A stretch of 55,208 nucleotides of DNA from Deltaproteobacteria bacterium (GTDB taxonomy: Bacteria; UBA10199; DSSB01; JACPFA01), in NCBI GenBank assembly GCA_016183235.1, contig JACPFA010000017.1:1-55208 (forward strand), in the 5' to 3' direction. How positions within the stretch are numbered: position 1 is the stretch's first letter; each line of letters starts with the position of its first letter. The translations under genes were made by a program, and so were the position numbers. Below are positions 17,495 to 24,964 of this stretch, in pieces. The notes beneath the pieces are model-generated. The model saw only the letters and a program-made list of their open reading frames with translations. It had not been told where the DNA came from and ran no database searches.

Positions 17495-17693
17495 TCAACA
17501 CCTTTTGGCCTTCTTTTTGATAGGATTGAAAGTAGACTTGCAACTTAGCAAGCTCGATTTCACGTTTTAATTTCCGATTATACTCTTCGATAGCACGGTT
17601 GATATACTCCGTTTTTGAACGTACTTTAGCCTTGGAAACAAGTATTTCCATCTCTTTTTCCAACTCGGGGCGAATTTTAAGTTTAAGTGCCAT
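17460..17693 (-). CDS. Ribbon-helix-helix-like antitoxin (module 1)
   Basis: A 77-residue protein. The N-terminal MALKLKIRPELEKEMEILV and KSKTEYINRAIEEYNRKL resemble the strand-helix-helix of RHH antitoxins. The C-terminal part is a charged amphipathic helix likely to wrap the MazF partner. It is the first gene of the pair, ending inside the toxin gene. In this class the antitoxin represses its own promoter, so an operator should lie in 17694-17780. Assignment to a specific antitoxin family is not secure. Confidence 0.8.
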   Translation of the reverse strand: MALKLKIRPELEKEMEILVSKAKVRSKTEYINRAIEEYNRKLKREIELAKLQVYFQSYQKEGQKVLSEFSRLRKNID

Positions 17694-17782
17694 ATAATAT
17701 GCCTAATTTAGATACATAATCATGTGCTAATTTAAGAGATAAATCAAGGGACTATTTTTGGGTGACCATAAAGGCAACAATG

Positions 17783-17865
17783 TGCGAGAGAGGGGACTTG
17801 AACCCCTACGTCCTTTCGAACACTAGATTCTGAGTCTAGCGCGTATACCATTCCGCCACTCTCGC
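17783..17865 (-). tRNA. tRNA-Leu (anticodon CAG)
   Basis: On the minus strand the acceptor arms GCGAGAG and CTCTCGC pair, followed by discriminator A; CCA is not encoded. The anticodon stem CTAGA/TCTAG encloses loop CTCAGAA with anticodon CAG. The long variable arm (GTGTTCGAAAGGACG) and the T-arm GGGGTTCAAGTCCCC confirm a class II leucine tRNA of 83 nt. It is isolated between a toxin-antitoxin pair and an HTH/nucleotidyltransferase pair, so it could serve as an integration target. Confidence 0.96.
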
Positions 17866-17882
17866 TTTCCACCGCCTTCCAT

Positions 17883-17946
17883 AAATCGGCTAGCCCTGCG
17901 TTGTCCGCCTAAGGTGGACGCTTTCATTTATTATAGTAGCCGATTT
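17883..17946. repeat. Inverted repeat upstream of tRNA-Leu
   Basis: AAATCGGCTA at 17883-17892 pairs with TAGCCGATTT at 17937-17946. Inside lies a second small hairpin, GTCCGCC TAA GGTGGAC. It sits on the promoter side of the tRNA gene and before the HTH gene. It may belong to the same class of nested palindromes seen elsewhere in the window. Confidence 0.6.
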
Positions 17947-18016
17947 CTGAAAGGCTATCATCGAAAATTTATAGCCGAGCAAGAGATGTCTTGCAAGTTT
18001 AAGGGTAGAAAGCCAA

Positions 18017-18044
18017 TTGACATAAAAGTATTGACAATTATCAT
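18017..18044 (+). promoter_or_regulatory. Putative sigma-70 promoter for the HTH/nucleotidyltransferase pair
   Basis: TTGACA at 18017-18022 and TATCAT at 18039-18044 with a 16-bp spacer, 22 bp before the ATG at 18066. A second TTGACA occurs at 18031-18036, so the exact promoter is ambiguous. The short distance to the ATG implies a very short leader. Confidence 0.5.
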
Positions 18045-18065
18045 AAAAAATATTACACATAATTT

Positions 18066-18500
18066 ATGGACTTAAGTTTTCTCATTCCTTCTAAAGTTAG
18101 GCGAAGTGTTTTGGCCTATTTTGTTGAAAATCCTGAGGCTAAGGTTTACGTGCGGGAACTCGCTAGGAACTTAAGTTTAAGCCCTCAAACCGTTCATCGA
18201 GAACTGGTGAACCTTGAAGGGTGGGGGTTTTTGTTTTCTTCAAGTCAAGGTAACCAAAGGGTATTTCGAGTGAATCAAAAATTTCCCTTAAAACCATCGA
18301 TCGTCGATATGTTTGTGAGATTTAAACAACACGAGTCGATTAAATTAGAAACCGTAAAAACTCTTGATTGGAAAAAACTTCGCTCGGAATATCGCAAAAT
18401 CCCTATTCCCCCTTCTCTTATTCCAGGCTTAACTTCTAAACGAACAAAACCAAGGGCATGGGATGAAGAAATTTTGCTGAAGAAAAAGAGTCTCATATGA
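18066..18500 (+). CDS. Winged-helix/HTH regulator paired with a nucleotidyltransferase
   Basis: A 144-residue protein. The N-terminal half is a winged-helix fold: VRRSVLAYFVENPEAKVYVRELAR, then LSLSPQTVHRELVNLEGWGFL as the recognition region, and a wing SSSQGNQRVFRVN. The C-terminal half (about 85-144) is basic and of unknown fold. It overlaps the next gene by four bases (ATGA). The HTH-then-nucleotidyltransferase layout resembles AbiEi/AbiEii-like toxin-antitoxin systems, with this protein as likely repressor and antitoxin. That role is inference from order and domain type. Confidence 0.78.
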   Translation: MDLSFLIPSKVRRSVLAYFVENPEAKVYVRELARNLSLSPQTVHRELVNLEGWGFLFSSSQGNQRVFRVNQKFPLKPSIVDMFVRFKQHESIKLETVKTLDWKKLRSEYRKIPIPPSLIPGLTSKRTKPRAWDEEILLKKKSLI

Positions 18501-19069
18501 AAAATATTCAAGATGAATTAGAACGTATTGCAAAACTTCCGAATCCTATTCAGCCGATTGAACTAGCCGCTATGATTTCCTCTCATTTTCAAAAGCAGGG
18601 AGTCCTTGCTTCGGTGGTAGGAGGAGCTACTGTTCAATATTACACAGATGCTGAATACGTTACTAAAGATCTAGATATGGTTCTCTATTTCGATACGAAA
18701 GAAATTGTAGAAAAAACAATGAAAGGATTGGGTTTTGTTAGGAGCTCCAGTTATCGTCATTTTGAACATCCAAAATTACCATTTGTGGTTGAATTTCCAC
18801 CAGCTCCTGTTGAAATAGGTGGGAGATTTATTAATTCTTTTGTTACATTAAAGATGAATAATCATGAAATCCGAATCCTCCGAGTAGAAGATATTATTAT
18901 GGATCGGCTTATAGCGGCACTTGTTTGGAAAGATCGGCCTTCTCTCGACCAAGCAAAATTAATATGGATCAAAAACCAACGTTACATTGATTTAGACTAT
19001 CTAAAAGATTTTGCTAAATCTGAAGGCTGTAGTGTGTTATTGAGAAAAGTCATTGATGAAAAAAAATAA
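18497..19069 (+). CDS. Nucleotidyltransferase-fold protein (DUF6036-like), putative toxin
   Basis: A 190-residue protein with the nucleotidyltransferase (pol-beta fold) core: VVGGATVQYYTDAEYVTKDLDMVL supplies the GG and the DxD (Asp-Leu-Asp) metal ligands. VEFPPAPVEIGG and the ILRVEDIIMDRLIAALVW helix follow. This arrangement is seen in AbiEii-type and DUF6036 proteins, several of which are toxins that modify tRNA or protein targets. It is translationally coupled to the HTH gene upstream and overlaps rnr downstream by 14 bp. A distant relative is at 42668-43231 in a second, similarly ordered pair. Confidence 0.78.
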   Translation: MKNIQDELERIAKLPNPIQPIELAAMISSHFQKQGVLASVVGGATVQYYTDAEYVTKDLDMVLYFDTKEIVEKTMKGLGFVRSSSYRHFEHPKLPFVVEFPPAPVEIGGRFINSFVTLKMNNHEIRILRVEDIIMDRLIAALVWKDRPSLDQAKLIWIKNQRYIDLDYLKDFAKSEGCSVLLRKVIDEKK

Positions 19070-21068
19070 AACATCTTCCCACGGTGGTGCTAAATCCCAT
19101 CGTAATAATAAACGTTCTTTTCAACAGCGCCGTGCCCATGGTGATCGTAAGCCGGCTGGCATGCTGGAAGGTGAAATCACCATGCACCGGGATGGCTATG
19201 GTTTTGTGATCCCGGATGATCCCAAATCTCCTGACGTCTTTATTCCGCCTCATCGCTTGCAAGGTGCGATGCACCTCGATCGGGTGAGAGTTAAGGTTTT
19301 TAAAGATCGTAGTAATCGCTTAGAAGGTGAAGTGCAGGCCATCCTCAAGAGAGGTTCTGAAAATGTGGTGGGCGAATTTCGGGTTTATGGTGACCATGCT
19401 TATGTTGAGGCGCGCCTACCCGGCAAAGAATTATTGGTGCTGATTCCTAAATCGGCTCAAGGTCGGGCCAAAGATGGCCATGTGGTGTTGGCTAAACTAA
19501 CCGAGTATGGGGCCCATCCTAAGGGTATGATTGTGAGGGTGTTGGGGGGAGCGGGTGAAAAAGCAGTTGAGATCGAATCGATTATTGCCAAATTTGGATT
19601 AGCGGTTGAATTTACCCAAGACGCCAAAACCGAGGCCAAAGATTTAGAACGAGTCGGGGTTGAGATCGATGACGCCAGAGTCGATTTGCGAAATCTACCT
19701 ATTGTTACGATCGATGGCGAAAGCGCCCGTGATTTCGACGACGCCGTTTGTGTGCGACGTGAAGGTGAGCATTTTCGTATTTGGGTAAGCATTGCCGATG
19801 TCTGTCATTATGTGCAAACCGGTACAGCCCTTGATCGAGAGGCCTATCAACGTGGCACGAGCGCTTACTTCCCTCATTTTTGTATTCCCATGTTACCCGA
19901 GGAGTTGAGTAACGACCTGTGTAGTTTGGTGCCTAAAGAAGATCGCCTTACCTTTACAGCAGAAATGACTCTTTCCCAACATGGCGAAGTGTTGAGTAAA
20001 AAGATTTATAAAAGTGTGATTCGTAGTCAAGCAAGGCTCACCTACACGTGGGTTAATCAGGCCATTGTGATGAATGATCACGAAGCGCAGGCGAGCTTCC
20101 ATCACGTGGTGCCCATGCTGCAAGAGGCCGTAGAATTAGCCAAACTCTTGCGAAGTGTTCGTAAAAAAAGGGGTAGTATCGATTTTGACCTGCCCGAACC
20201 CCAATTTGTGTTAGGCGAAGAAAACGAGACTCTCGACATTGTGCGCACGAGCCGCAATTTTGCCCACATGATGATCGAAGAGTTCATGATTCTCGCCAAT
20301 GAAACCGTGGCCCAATATGCTCAAAGTCATCAACTGCCTTTTGTGTATCGTATTCATGAAGAACCTGACCCTGAGAAAGTTTATGTTTTGAGCGAATTGC
20401 TTCATAATTTAGGAGTGGGTTATAACTTGAAGGCCGGGGCCAAGCCCAAAGATTTTTCCCGTGTAACCGAGATTATTCAAGGGCGACCTGAAGAAAGACT
20501 CATCAATCATGTGATGCTTCGCACCATGAAGCAAGCCGTTTATTCCGAAGAAAACGTCGGTCACTTTGGTTTGGCTTCGTCTTGTTATACGCACTTTACC
20601 AGCCCTATTCGGCGCTATCCCGATTTGTTGATTCATCGTATTCTTTCTGAGTTTCTTAAAAAACCAGGCAAAAAACGGCGGGTTCTCTATGGTAAAAATA
20701 AACTCCACGAAATGGCAACCCATTGTTCTAAACGAGAACGCAATGCCATGGAGTCGGAATGGGAAGTGCAGGCCCTCCAAGTGGCGTTGTTTATGCACGA
20801 TAAGGTAGGTAACATTTATACCGGGCACATTGCTCGGGTGGCCCGCTTTGGATTATTTGTAGAACTCGACGATTTTTTTGTAGAGGGTCTACTGCACGTC
20901 GAAGATTTAGAAGATGATTATTATGAATACGACGCCACCCATCATCGTATGGTTGGGTCAAAACATAAAAGAATCTTCAAAATCGGGGACCCCATGACGG
21001 TGATGGTCAAAGAAGTGTCTATTCCAGAGCGGCAGGTACGATTGTCATTAAGTATTGAAAATCAGTGA
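19056..21068 (+). CDS. rnr: Ribonuclease R (RNB-family 3'-5' exoribonuclease)
   Basis: A 670-residue processive exoribonuclease that degrades structured RNA. A basic N-terminal tail (about 1-32) precedes a cold-shock domain (GEITMHRDGYGFVIPDDP). The RNB catalytic domain contains TIDGESARDFDDAV near residue 225, where the Asp residues bind Mg. A C-terminal S1 domain (GHIARVARFGLFVEL...EGLLHVEDL) closes the chain. It is shorter than the roughly 800-residue enterobacterial enzyme because the N-terminal HTH and the Lys-rich tail are absent. The ATG at 19056 is preferred over the TTG at 19053. It has an unusual upstream partner, the nucleotidyltransferase gene, which it overlaps. Confidence 0.95.
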   Translation: MKKNKTSSHGGAKSHRNNKRSFQQRRAHGDRKPAGMLEGEITMHRDGYGFVIPDDPKSPDVFIPPHRLQGAMHLDRVRVKVFKDRSNRLEGEVQAILKRGSENVVGEFRVYGDHAYVEARLPGKELLVLIPKSAQGRAKDGHVVLAKLTEYGAHPKGMIVRVLGGAGEKAVEIESIIAKFGLAVEFTQDAKTEAKDLERVGVEIDDARVDLRNLPIVTIDGESARDFDDAVCVRREGEHFRIWVSIADVCHYVQTGTALDREAYQRGTSAYFPHFCIPMLPEELSNDLCSLVPKEDRLTFTAEMTLSQHGEVLSKKIYKSVIRSQARLTYTWVNQAIVMNDHEAQASFHHVVPMLQEAVELAKLLRSVRKKRGSIDFDLPEPQFVLGEENETLDIVRTSRNFAHMMIEEFMILANETVAQYAQSHQLPFVYRIHEEPDPEKVYVLSELLHNLGVGYNLKAGAKPKDFSRVTEIIQGRPEERLINHVMLRTMKQAVYSEENVGHFGLASSCYTHFTSPIRRYPDLLIHRILSEFLKKPGKKRRVLYGKNKLHEMATHCSKRERNAMESEWEVQALQVALFMHDKVGNIYTGHIARVARFGLFVELDDFFVEGLLHVEDLEDDYYEYDATHHRMVGSKHKRIFKIGDPMTVMVKEVSIPERQVRLSLSIENQ

Positions 21069-21090
21069 TTTTATAAGCAGTATGCTTCCC

Positions 21091-21119
21091 TTGACAGGCC
21101 TTCTTAAATTCAATATAAC
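21091..21119 (+). promoter_or_regulatory. Sigma-70 type promoter upstream of the glycosyltransferase gene
   Basis: TTGACA at 21091-21096 and TATAAC at 21114-21119 with a 17-bp spacer, 44 bp before the glycosyltransferase ATG. It has near-consensus boxes with ideal spacing, located in the gap after rnr. Confidence 0.65.
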
Positions 21120-21163
21120 CCCCACAACTTATTTCTAGAATCTACGATAGGCCATGCAGTCTT

Positions 21164-22675
21164 ATGGAGCTATTTCAAATCCTTATTTTGTCGGTTTATT
21201 TTTCGGTTCTGGTTATTCTGGCCGTTTATGGGTTGCATCGCTATTATCTTTCTTATTTATTTTACCGTCACCGCGATAATTACCCTAAAAATTTAAAAAA
21301 ATTTACCGACCTCAAGAATGTTCCTTTTCTTACCATTCAGTTGCCTATTTTTAACGAACGATATGTAGCCGGTCGCCTGATTGAATCAATATGTGAGTTG
21401 TCTTATCCGGCCGATAAATTAGAGATTCAGGTGCTCGATGATTCCACCGATGATACGGTTAATATTGTGGCGGGCGTGGTGGAGAGGTTGCAGACGCAAG
21501 GGTATGATATTGTGCACCTCCATCGCAAAGATCGGCGTGGGTTTAAAGCCGGGGCTTTAGCTGCCGGGATGAAAGTTGCAAAGGGTGAATTGATTGCGGT
21601 GTTCGATGCTGACTTTCTGCCCCAAGTTGATTTTTTAGAAAAATTAATTCCCTATTTTGAAACTCACCCAAAAGTTGGGATGGTACAAGCCCGTTGGGGT
21701 CATATTAATCGGGAGTATAGTTTGCTTACTCAAGCCCAGAGTATTTTCCTGGATGGGCATTTTGTGATTGAACATACAGCGCGCAATCGTTCTGGGCGAT
21801 TTTTTAATTTTAATGGTACGGCCGGGGTTTGGCGCAAAGAATGTATCATCGAAGCAGGGGGGTGGGAGCACGATACTCTTACAGAAGATCTCGATCTTTC
21901 CTACCGTGCCCAAATGAAAGGTTGGCAATTTATCTTTGTGCCCGATGTCATTGCCCCTGCCGAATTGCCAGTAGAAATTAATGCTTTCAAATCCCAGCAA
22001 CATCGTTGGGCCAAGGGTTCTATTCAAACAGCCATCAAGTTGGTTCCCAAAATTTTACGTGCACCTTTACCACTACGAGTGAAAAGTGAAGCCTTGTTTC
22101 ATCTCACCAACAACTTGGCTTATCTATTGATGGTTGTATTATCGATCTTAATGCCCATATCTTTAGCAGTTCGCTATGATGTGGGTTGGGTGGAGACCAT
22201 CTTTATTGATTTGCCTTTTTTCATGTCAGCGACTTTTTCAGTAACCTTCTTTTATTGCTGTTCACAACGGGCTATTTATTCTGATTGGACTCAACGCCTC
22301 AAATATATTCCCTTTAATTTGGCGTTGGGGATTGGTTTATCAGTCAATAATGCCAAAGCCGTATTAGAAGCGCTTTTTCAAAAAGAATCTGAATTTGTGC
22401 GTACCCCCAAATATGCAATTTTGAAAAAGGGTGATGATTGGAAAGATAAGAAATATAAAAAGAAAGTCAGTTTGGTTACCGTGTTTGAGTTTGTGTTGGC
22501 AGGTTATTTCTTGTTTGCGATTTACTATGCAGCGACCCATGCACTTTATGTCTCGATTCCATTTTTGCTTTTGTTTTTAACAGGTTATCTTTATCTTGCC
22601 TTGCTTTCGCTTTTTCAATCTAAAGCGGTTACCGCTTTTTTCCCAGTTCTGCGTAGCCAAAAGAATTTTTATTAA
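21164..22675 (+). CDS. Processive family-2 glycosyltransferase (cellulose synthase-like)
   Basis: A 503-residue membrane glycosyltransferase. One N-terminal membrane helix precedes a cytoplasmic GT2 domain. Its substrate and catalytic motifs are all present: LDDSTDD (about 91-97), DAD (147-149), the TED motif in HDTLTEDLDLSYRAQ, and QQHRW (the processive QxxRW motif). About four to five membrane helices follow, typical of cellulose synthase-like enzymes that polymerise and export a beta-linked glycan. No BcsB, BcsC or PilZ partner lies nearby, so the polymer could be a glucan, mannan or another exopolysaccharide. It is monocistronic with its own promoter. Confidence 0.9.
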   Translation: MELFQILILSVYFSVLVILAVYGLHRYYLSYLFYRHRDNYPKNLKKFTDLKNVPFLTIQLPIFNERYVAGRLIESICELSYPADKLEIQVLDDSTDDTVNIVAGVVERLQTQGYDIVHLHRKDRRGFKAGALAAGMKVAKGELIAVFDADFLPQVDFLEKLIPYFETHPKVGMVQARWGHINREYSLLTQAQSIFLDGHFVIEHTARNRSGRFFNFNGTAGVWRKECIIEAGGWEHDTLTEDLDLSYRAQMKGWQFIFVPDVIAPAELPVEINAFKSQQHRWAKGSIQTAIKLVPKILRAPLPLRVKSEALFHLTNNLAYLLMVVLSILMPISLAVRYDVGWVETIFIDLPFFMSATFSVTFFYCCSQRAIYSDWTQRLKYIPFNLALGIGLSVNNAKAVLEALFQKESEFVRTPKYAILKKGDDWKDKKYKKKVSLVTVFEFVLAGYFLFAIYYAATHALYVSIPFLLLFLTGYLYLALLSLFQSKAVTAFFPVLRSQKNFY

Positions 22676-22827
22676 CCGGTCAGTGAACGGGTGAAACAAA
22701 GCGTTGTGTCATTCCTGCCCCCGATCAGGTCGAGGGTAAACTCCGGCAGGAATCCAGTCTTTTTTCAGTATTTCTGGATCCCCGCCTTCGCGGGGATGAC
22801 AGCCGACCATCCGTTCGCTGACCAGTT
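22674..22827. repeat. GTCATYCC palindrome with location-specific outer arms
   Basis: The outer arms AACCGGTCAGTGAACGG (22674-22690) and CCGTTCGCTGACCAGTT (22811-22827) pair with two mismatches. Inside lies the shared core, GTCATTCCTGCC...GGCAGGAATCCAG followed by CTGGATCCCCGCC...GCGGGGATGAC. The left arm overlaps the last bases of the glycosyltransferase gene. The stretch up to zapA holds no gene. Confidence 0.85.
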
Positions 22828-22898
22828 ACAATTTTTATTAATTCTTCCTTGACCAAAATTCGTCCCAACAATATATTGGTCTTTGAGGATTGAATTTC

Positions 22899-23189
22899 AT
22901 GAACAAGAAAGCATACGAAGTTAAAATTTTAAATCAAAAATTTTTATTACAAACCGATTCTGACGAACGCTACGTGAGAAAAGTGGCCGATTTCGTTAAT
23001 GAAAAAATTTTTAATATTCAACAAAAAACCAAAAGTGTTTCCAGCCTAAACGTAAGCATTTTAGTAGCCTTGAATATTGCCGATGATTACTTTAAAATGA
23101 GAAAGAAGAAGGGTGAGTCAACGGCACACATGGAAGCTAAACTGAAAGACCTTGTGCAGTTGATCGATAACCACCTACAGCTACAGTAA
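22899..23189 (+). CDS. zapA: Cell division protein ZapA
   Basis: A 96-residue ZapA-family protein that bundles FtsZ filaments. YEVKILNQKFLLQTDSDERYVRKVADFVNEKI matches the beta-hairpin and first helix of the family, with VALNIADDYFKMRKK forming the long helix. The ATG at 22899, nine bases after GAGG, is preferred over the TTG at 22890. The downstream 6S RNA and 5-formyl-THF cyclo-ligase genes reproduce the zapA-ssrS-fthC order known in many proteobacteria, which strongly supports the call. Confidence 0.92.
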   Translation: MNKKAYEVKILNQKFLLQTDSDERYVRKVADFVNEKIFNIQQKTKSVSSLNVSILVALNIADDYFKMRKKKGESTAHMEAKLKDLVQLIDNHLQLQ

Positions 23190-23237
23190 AAATTGCTGTT
23201 CTTTGAATAAATGGCAACTTTAACGACTTGGATTTTT

Positions 23238-23339
23238 TGGGACCTCTAAAAAGGGCCCAGATGCAAGGCTCGCCTACGGCGAGATCCTTCGCTTGTGCTC
23301 AGGACAGGCTCTGCAGATGGGTCGTTTTTAGAGGTCCCA
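23238..23339. repeat. Palindrome with 15-bp perfect arms between zapA and 6S RNA
   Basis: TGGGACCTCTAAAAA (23238-23252) and TTTTTAGAGGTCCCA (23325-23339) are perfect inverted repeats enclosing about 70 bp of GC-richer sequence. The interior holds a smaller CTCGCCTACGGCGAG hairpin. It lies directly upstream of the 6S RNA and may act as a terminator for zapA or as another member of the nested palindrome class. Confidence 0.7.
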
Positions 23340-23344
23340 TAAAG

Positions 23345-23564
23345 AATTTTTTCCCTGCTCGGTTCGTGTAAGGGTGCATAGCATTCTGAACTTGACTGAT
23401 AGAACGGGAGCCCTGCCTTTTCATGGTGTGCAAGCCTACCAAGGTGGGTCAGGCCTTATGGCTGATCAACTTTGATTGTAGGAAGCCTAAAGTGAAAATA
23501 GGGAGCCCACCTTTTTGGGTGGAGTTCGAATCGGACCCCTCACGGCTGAGGTGGGGAAAAAATT
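23345..23564 (+). ncRNA. ssrS: 6S RNA
   Basis: The roughly 220-nt segment folds like 6S RNA, the RNA polymerase sigma-70 decoy. Terminal stem AATTTTTTCCC (23345-23355) pairs with GGGAAAAAATT (23554-23564), and it continues with CTCGG/CTGAG, CGTG/CACG and AGGG/CCCT across small bulges. It then opens into a large central bubble whose 3' side carries a small hairpin (CCCACC TTTTT GGGTGG), a 6S hallmark. The apical arm is closed by CTTTTCA/TGAAAA. The location between zapA and the 5-formyl-THF cyclo-ligase gene is the conserved site. I could not run a covariance model. Confidence 0.85.
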
Positions 23565-23568
23565 TTTT

Positions 23569-24132
23569 ATGAGCTTCATTTCTAATAAACCTAAGGCCCG
23601 TGAATTTTTTAAAAAATCCCGCGATTCCTTAACCCCAGAACAAATCCAGCAAAAATCCCAAACCATTTGTAAGCGCTGCTTGCAACTTTCTCAAGTTCAG
23701 CAGGCAAAACACATTGCTCTTTACGCGGCAACTTCCTCTGAAGTTCAAACCGATCCACTCTTCAATGCCCTTATGCAGCAGGCTAAGAGTATTTATTATC
23801 CCAAGGTATTAAATAAAACTGAAGTGGGGTTATTTTTGGTGAAAGATTTAAAAGAACTCATGCCGGGTTCTTACGGTATTCTAGAACCCTTAGGGGATTC
23901 TGCTTTGCAAGTATCTCCAGACTTGATTGAAGTTTTTTTTGTGCCAGGGCTTGCCTTCGATCATCGAGGGCATCGCTTGGGTTTTGGCAAAGGTTATTAT
24001 GATCGGCTGCTCTCACAAACTAAAGCTTTAAAAGTAGGGTTAGCCTTTGCTGTACAGCTGACAAGTGAGCTCGAGCTTGCTCCTCATGATGTTAAAATGG
24101 ATTTTATTCTCTCTGAAAAGTCATTGACATAA
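23569..24132 (+). CDS. fthC: 5-formyltetrahydrofolate cyclo-ligase
   Basis: A 187-residue enzyme converting 5-formyl-THF to 5,10-methenyl-THF with ATP. Hallmarks are KSQTICKRCLQL near the start, IALYAATSSEVQTDPLF, and the C-terminal VFFVPGLAFDHRGHRLGFGKGYYDRLL containing the nucleotide-binding GxGxGYYD motif. The ATG at 23569 lies immediately after the 6S RNA 3' stem. Its only purine-rich ribosome site (AGGTGGGG) is inside that stem, so translation from a transcript containing folded 6S RNA could be hindered. An upstream in-frame extension into the 6S gene is possible but unlikely to be translated. Confidence 0.92.
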   Translation: MSFISNKPKAREFFKKSRDSLTPEQIQQKSQTICKRCLQLSQVQQAKHIALYAATSSEVQTDPLFNALMQQAKSIYYPKVLNKTEVGLFLVKDLKELMPGSYGILEPLGDSALQVSPDLIEVFFVPGLAFDHRGHRLGFGKGYYDRLLSQTKALKVGLAFAVQLTSELELAPHDVKMDFILSEKSLT

Positions 24133-24158
24133 AGGCTATAATATGTTTTTATGCTTTT

Positions 24159-24377
24159 ATGCAAACTCGCATTACCGTTGATCTTAAAGATTCAAAATTG
24201 TTATCCATCCTTAAGTGGGAAGCTGCTCAAGAAAATAAAACCATTCGACAGATTGTTGAAGATGCGGTGCGTAGCTATTTTTCCCATAAACTTGAAAATG
24301 AAATGCTATTAAAAGCAGCTCAAGCCACCTTTGCTCAGTGGGATAATCCTCAAGATGCCGACTACGACCACTTATAA
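24159..24377 (+). CDS. RHH-like antitoxin (MazF-type module 2)
   Basis: A 72-residue protein. ITVDLKDSKLLSILKWEAAQENKTIRQIVEDAVRSYF has the strand-helix-helix pattern of ribbon-helix-helix antitoxins. The acidic C-terminus (QWDNPQDADYDHL) is the likely toxin-binding tail. It overlaps the toxin gene by 23 bp and follows fthC by 26 bp, so it may also be read from upstream transcription. Confidence 0.84.
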   Translation: MQTRITVDLKDSKLLSILKWEAAQENKTIRQIVEDAVRSYFSHKLENEMLLKAAQATFAQWDNPQDADYDHL

Positions 24378-24708
24378 GCCGGGGGAAATTGCTCTCGTTG
24401 GGTTTCCTTTTACAGATTTATCGAGTGCTAAAAAACGGCCTGCCTTGATTTTACGTTCTTTTTCAGTGCCTAGTTTGCCACGTCTCATCATCATCGCTAT
24501 GATCACAAGTCAACTTGAAGGAATAAAATTAGAAGGTGATTATGAAATTCGTCAATGGCAGGCGGCGGGGCTACTTCATCCTTCTAAATTAAGGTTGGCC
24601 AAATTGGTTACTCTTGAAGAAAAGTTAATTTTTAAGAAATTAGGCAGTTTGACTGAAACCGACAAAAAGCCGGTGCGGCGAATTTTAAAAAACTTTTTTC
24701 AATTGTAG
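24355..24708 (+). CDS. MazF/PemK-family toxin (module 2)
   Basis: A 117-residue toxin-like protein. KPGEIALVGFPFTDLSSAKKRPALIL is the typical first strand pair of the MazF fold, followed by IIIAMITSQ and the GLLHPSKLRLAKLVTLEEKL segment. The ATG at 24355 inside the antitoxin gene fits better than an upstream in-frame Met. It is only distantly similar to the toxin at 17126-17494, so the two modules were probably acquired separately. Confidence 0.87.
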   Translation: MPTTTTYKPGEIALVGFPFTDLSSAKKRPALILRSFSVPSLPRLIIIAMITSQLEGIKLEGDYEIRQWQAAGLLHPSKLRLAKLVTLEEKLIFKKLGSLTETDKKPVRRILKNFFQL

Positions 24709-24714
24709 CTCTGT

Positions 24715-24798
24715 CTGTCATTGCGAGCCCAACGGGCGTGGCAATCTCACCAGTTAGACAGAAGGGATTGCTTCACCCTACTGGGTTCGCAATGACAG
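24715..24798. repeat. GTCATTGCGAG palindrome, copy A
   Basis: Termini CTGTCATTGCGA and TCGCAATGACAG form an inverted repeat around GGCAATCTC and GGGATTGCTTC segments. The same termini occur at 32478-32556 and, as a left half, at 54643. It lies between MazF module 2 and ymdB; the remaining 24799-24964 shows no gene. Confidence 0.82.
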
Positions 24799-24964
24799 AG
24801 GAGCCACACTGCGGGCCCTGTCCTAAGGCACATGCGCTGGAGCGCGGCTGACGAAACAATCTAAGCACTCTCACTACCAAAACTGAGGCATTACCTCATA
24901 TCCGCAGAGCTCCTTGCCTTCCCTCTAGGCTTCTGTTAGTCCCATGAACTTTAGGAGTTGAACG

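Noticed and set aside
24840-24910. ACTGARGCATTAC word found near 194, 24883 and 46662
   Set aside because: Three short matches without clear extended alignment; possibly a remnant of a repeat, but too short to call.
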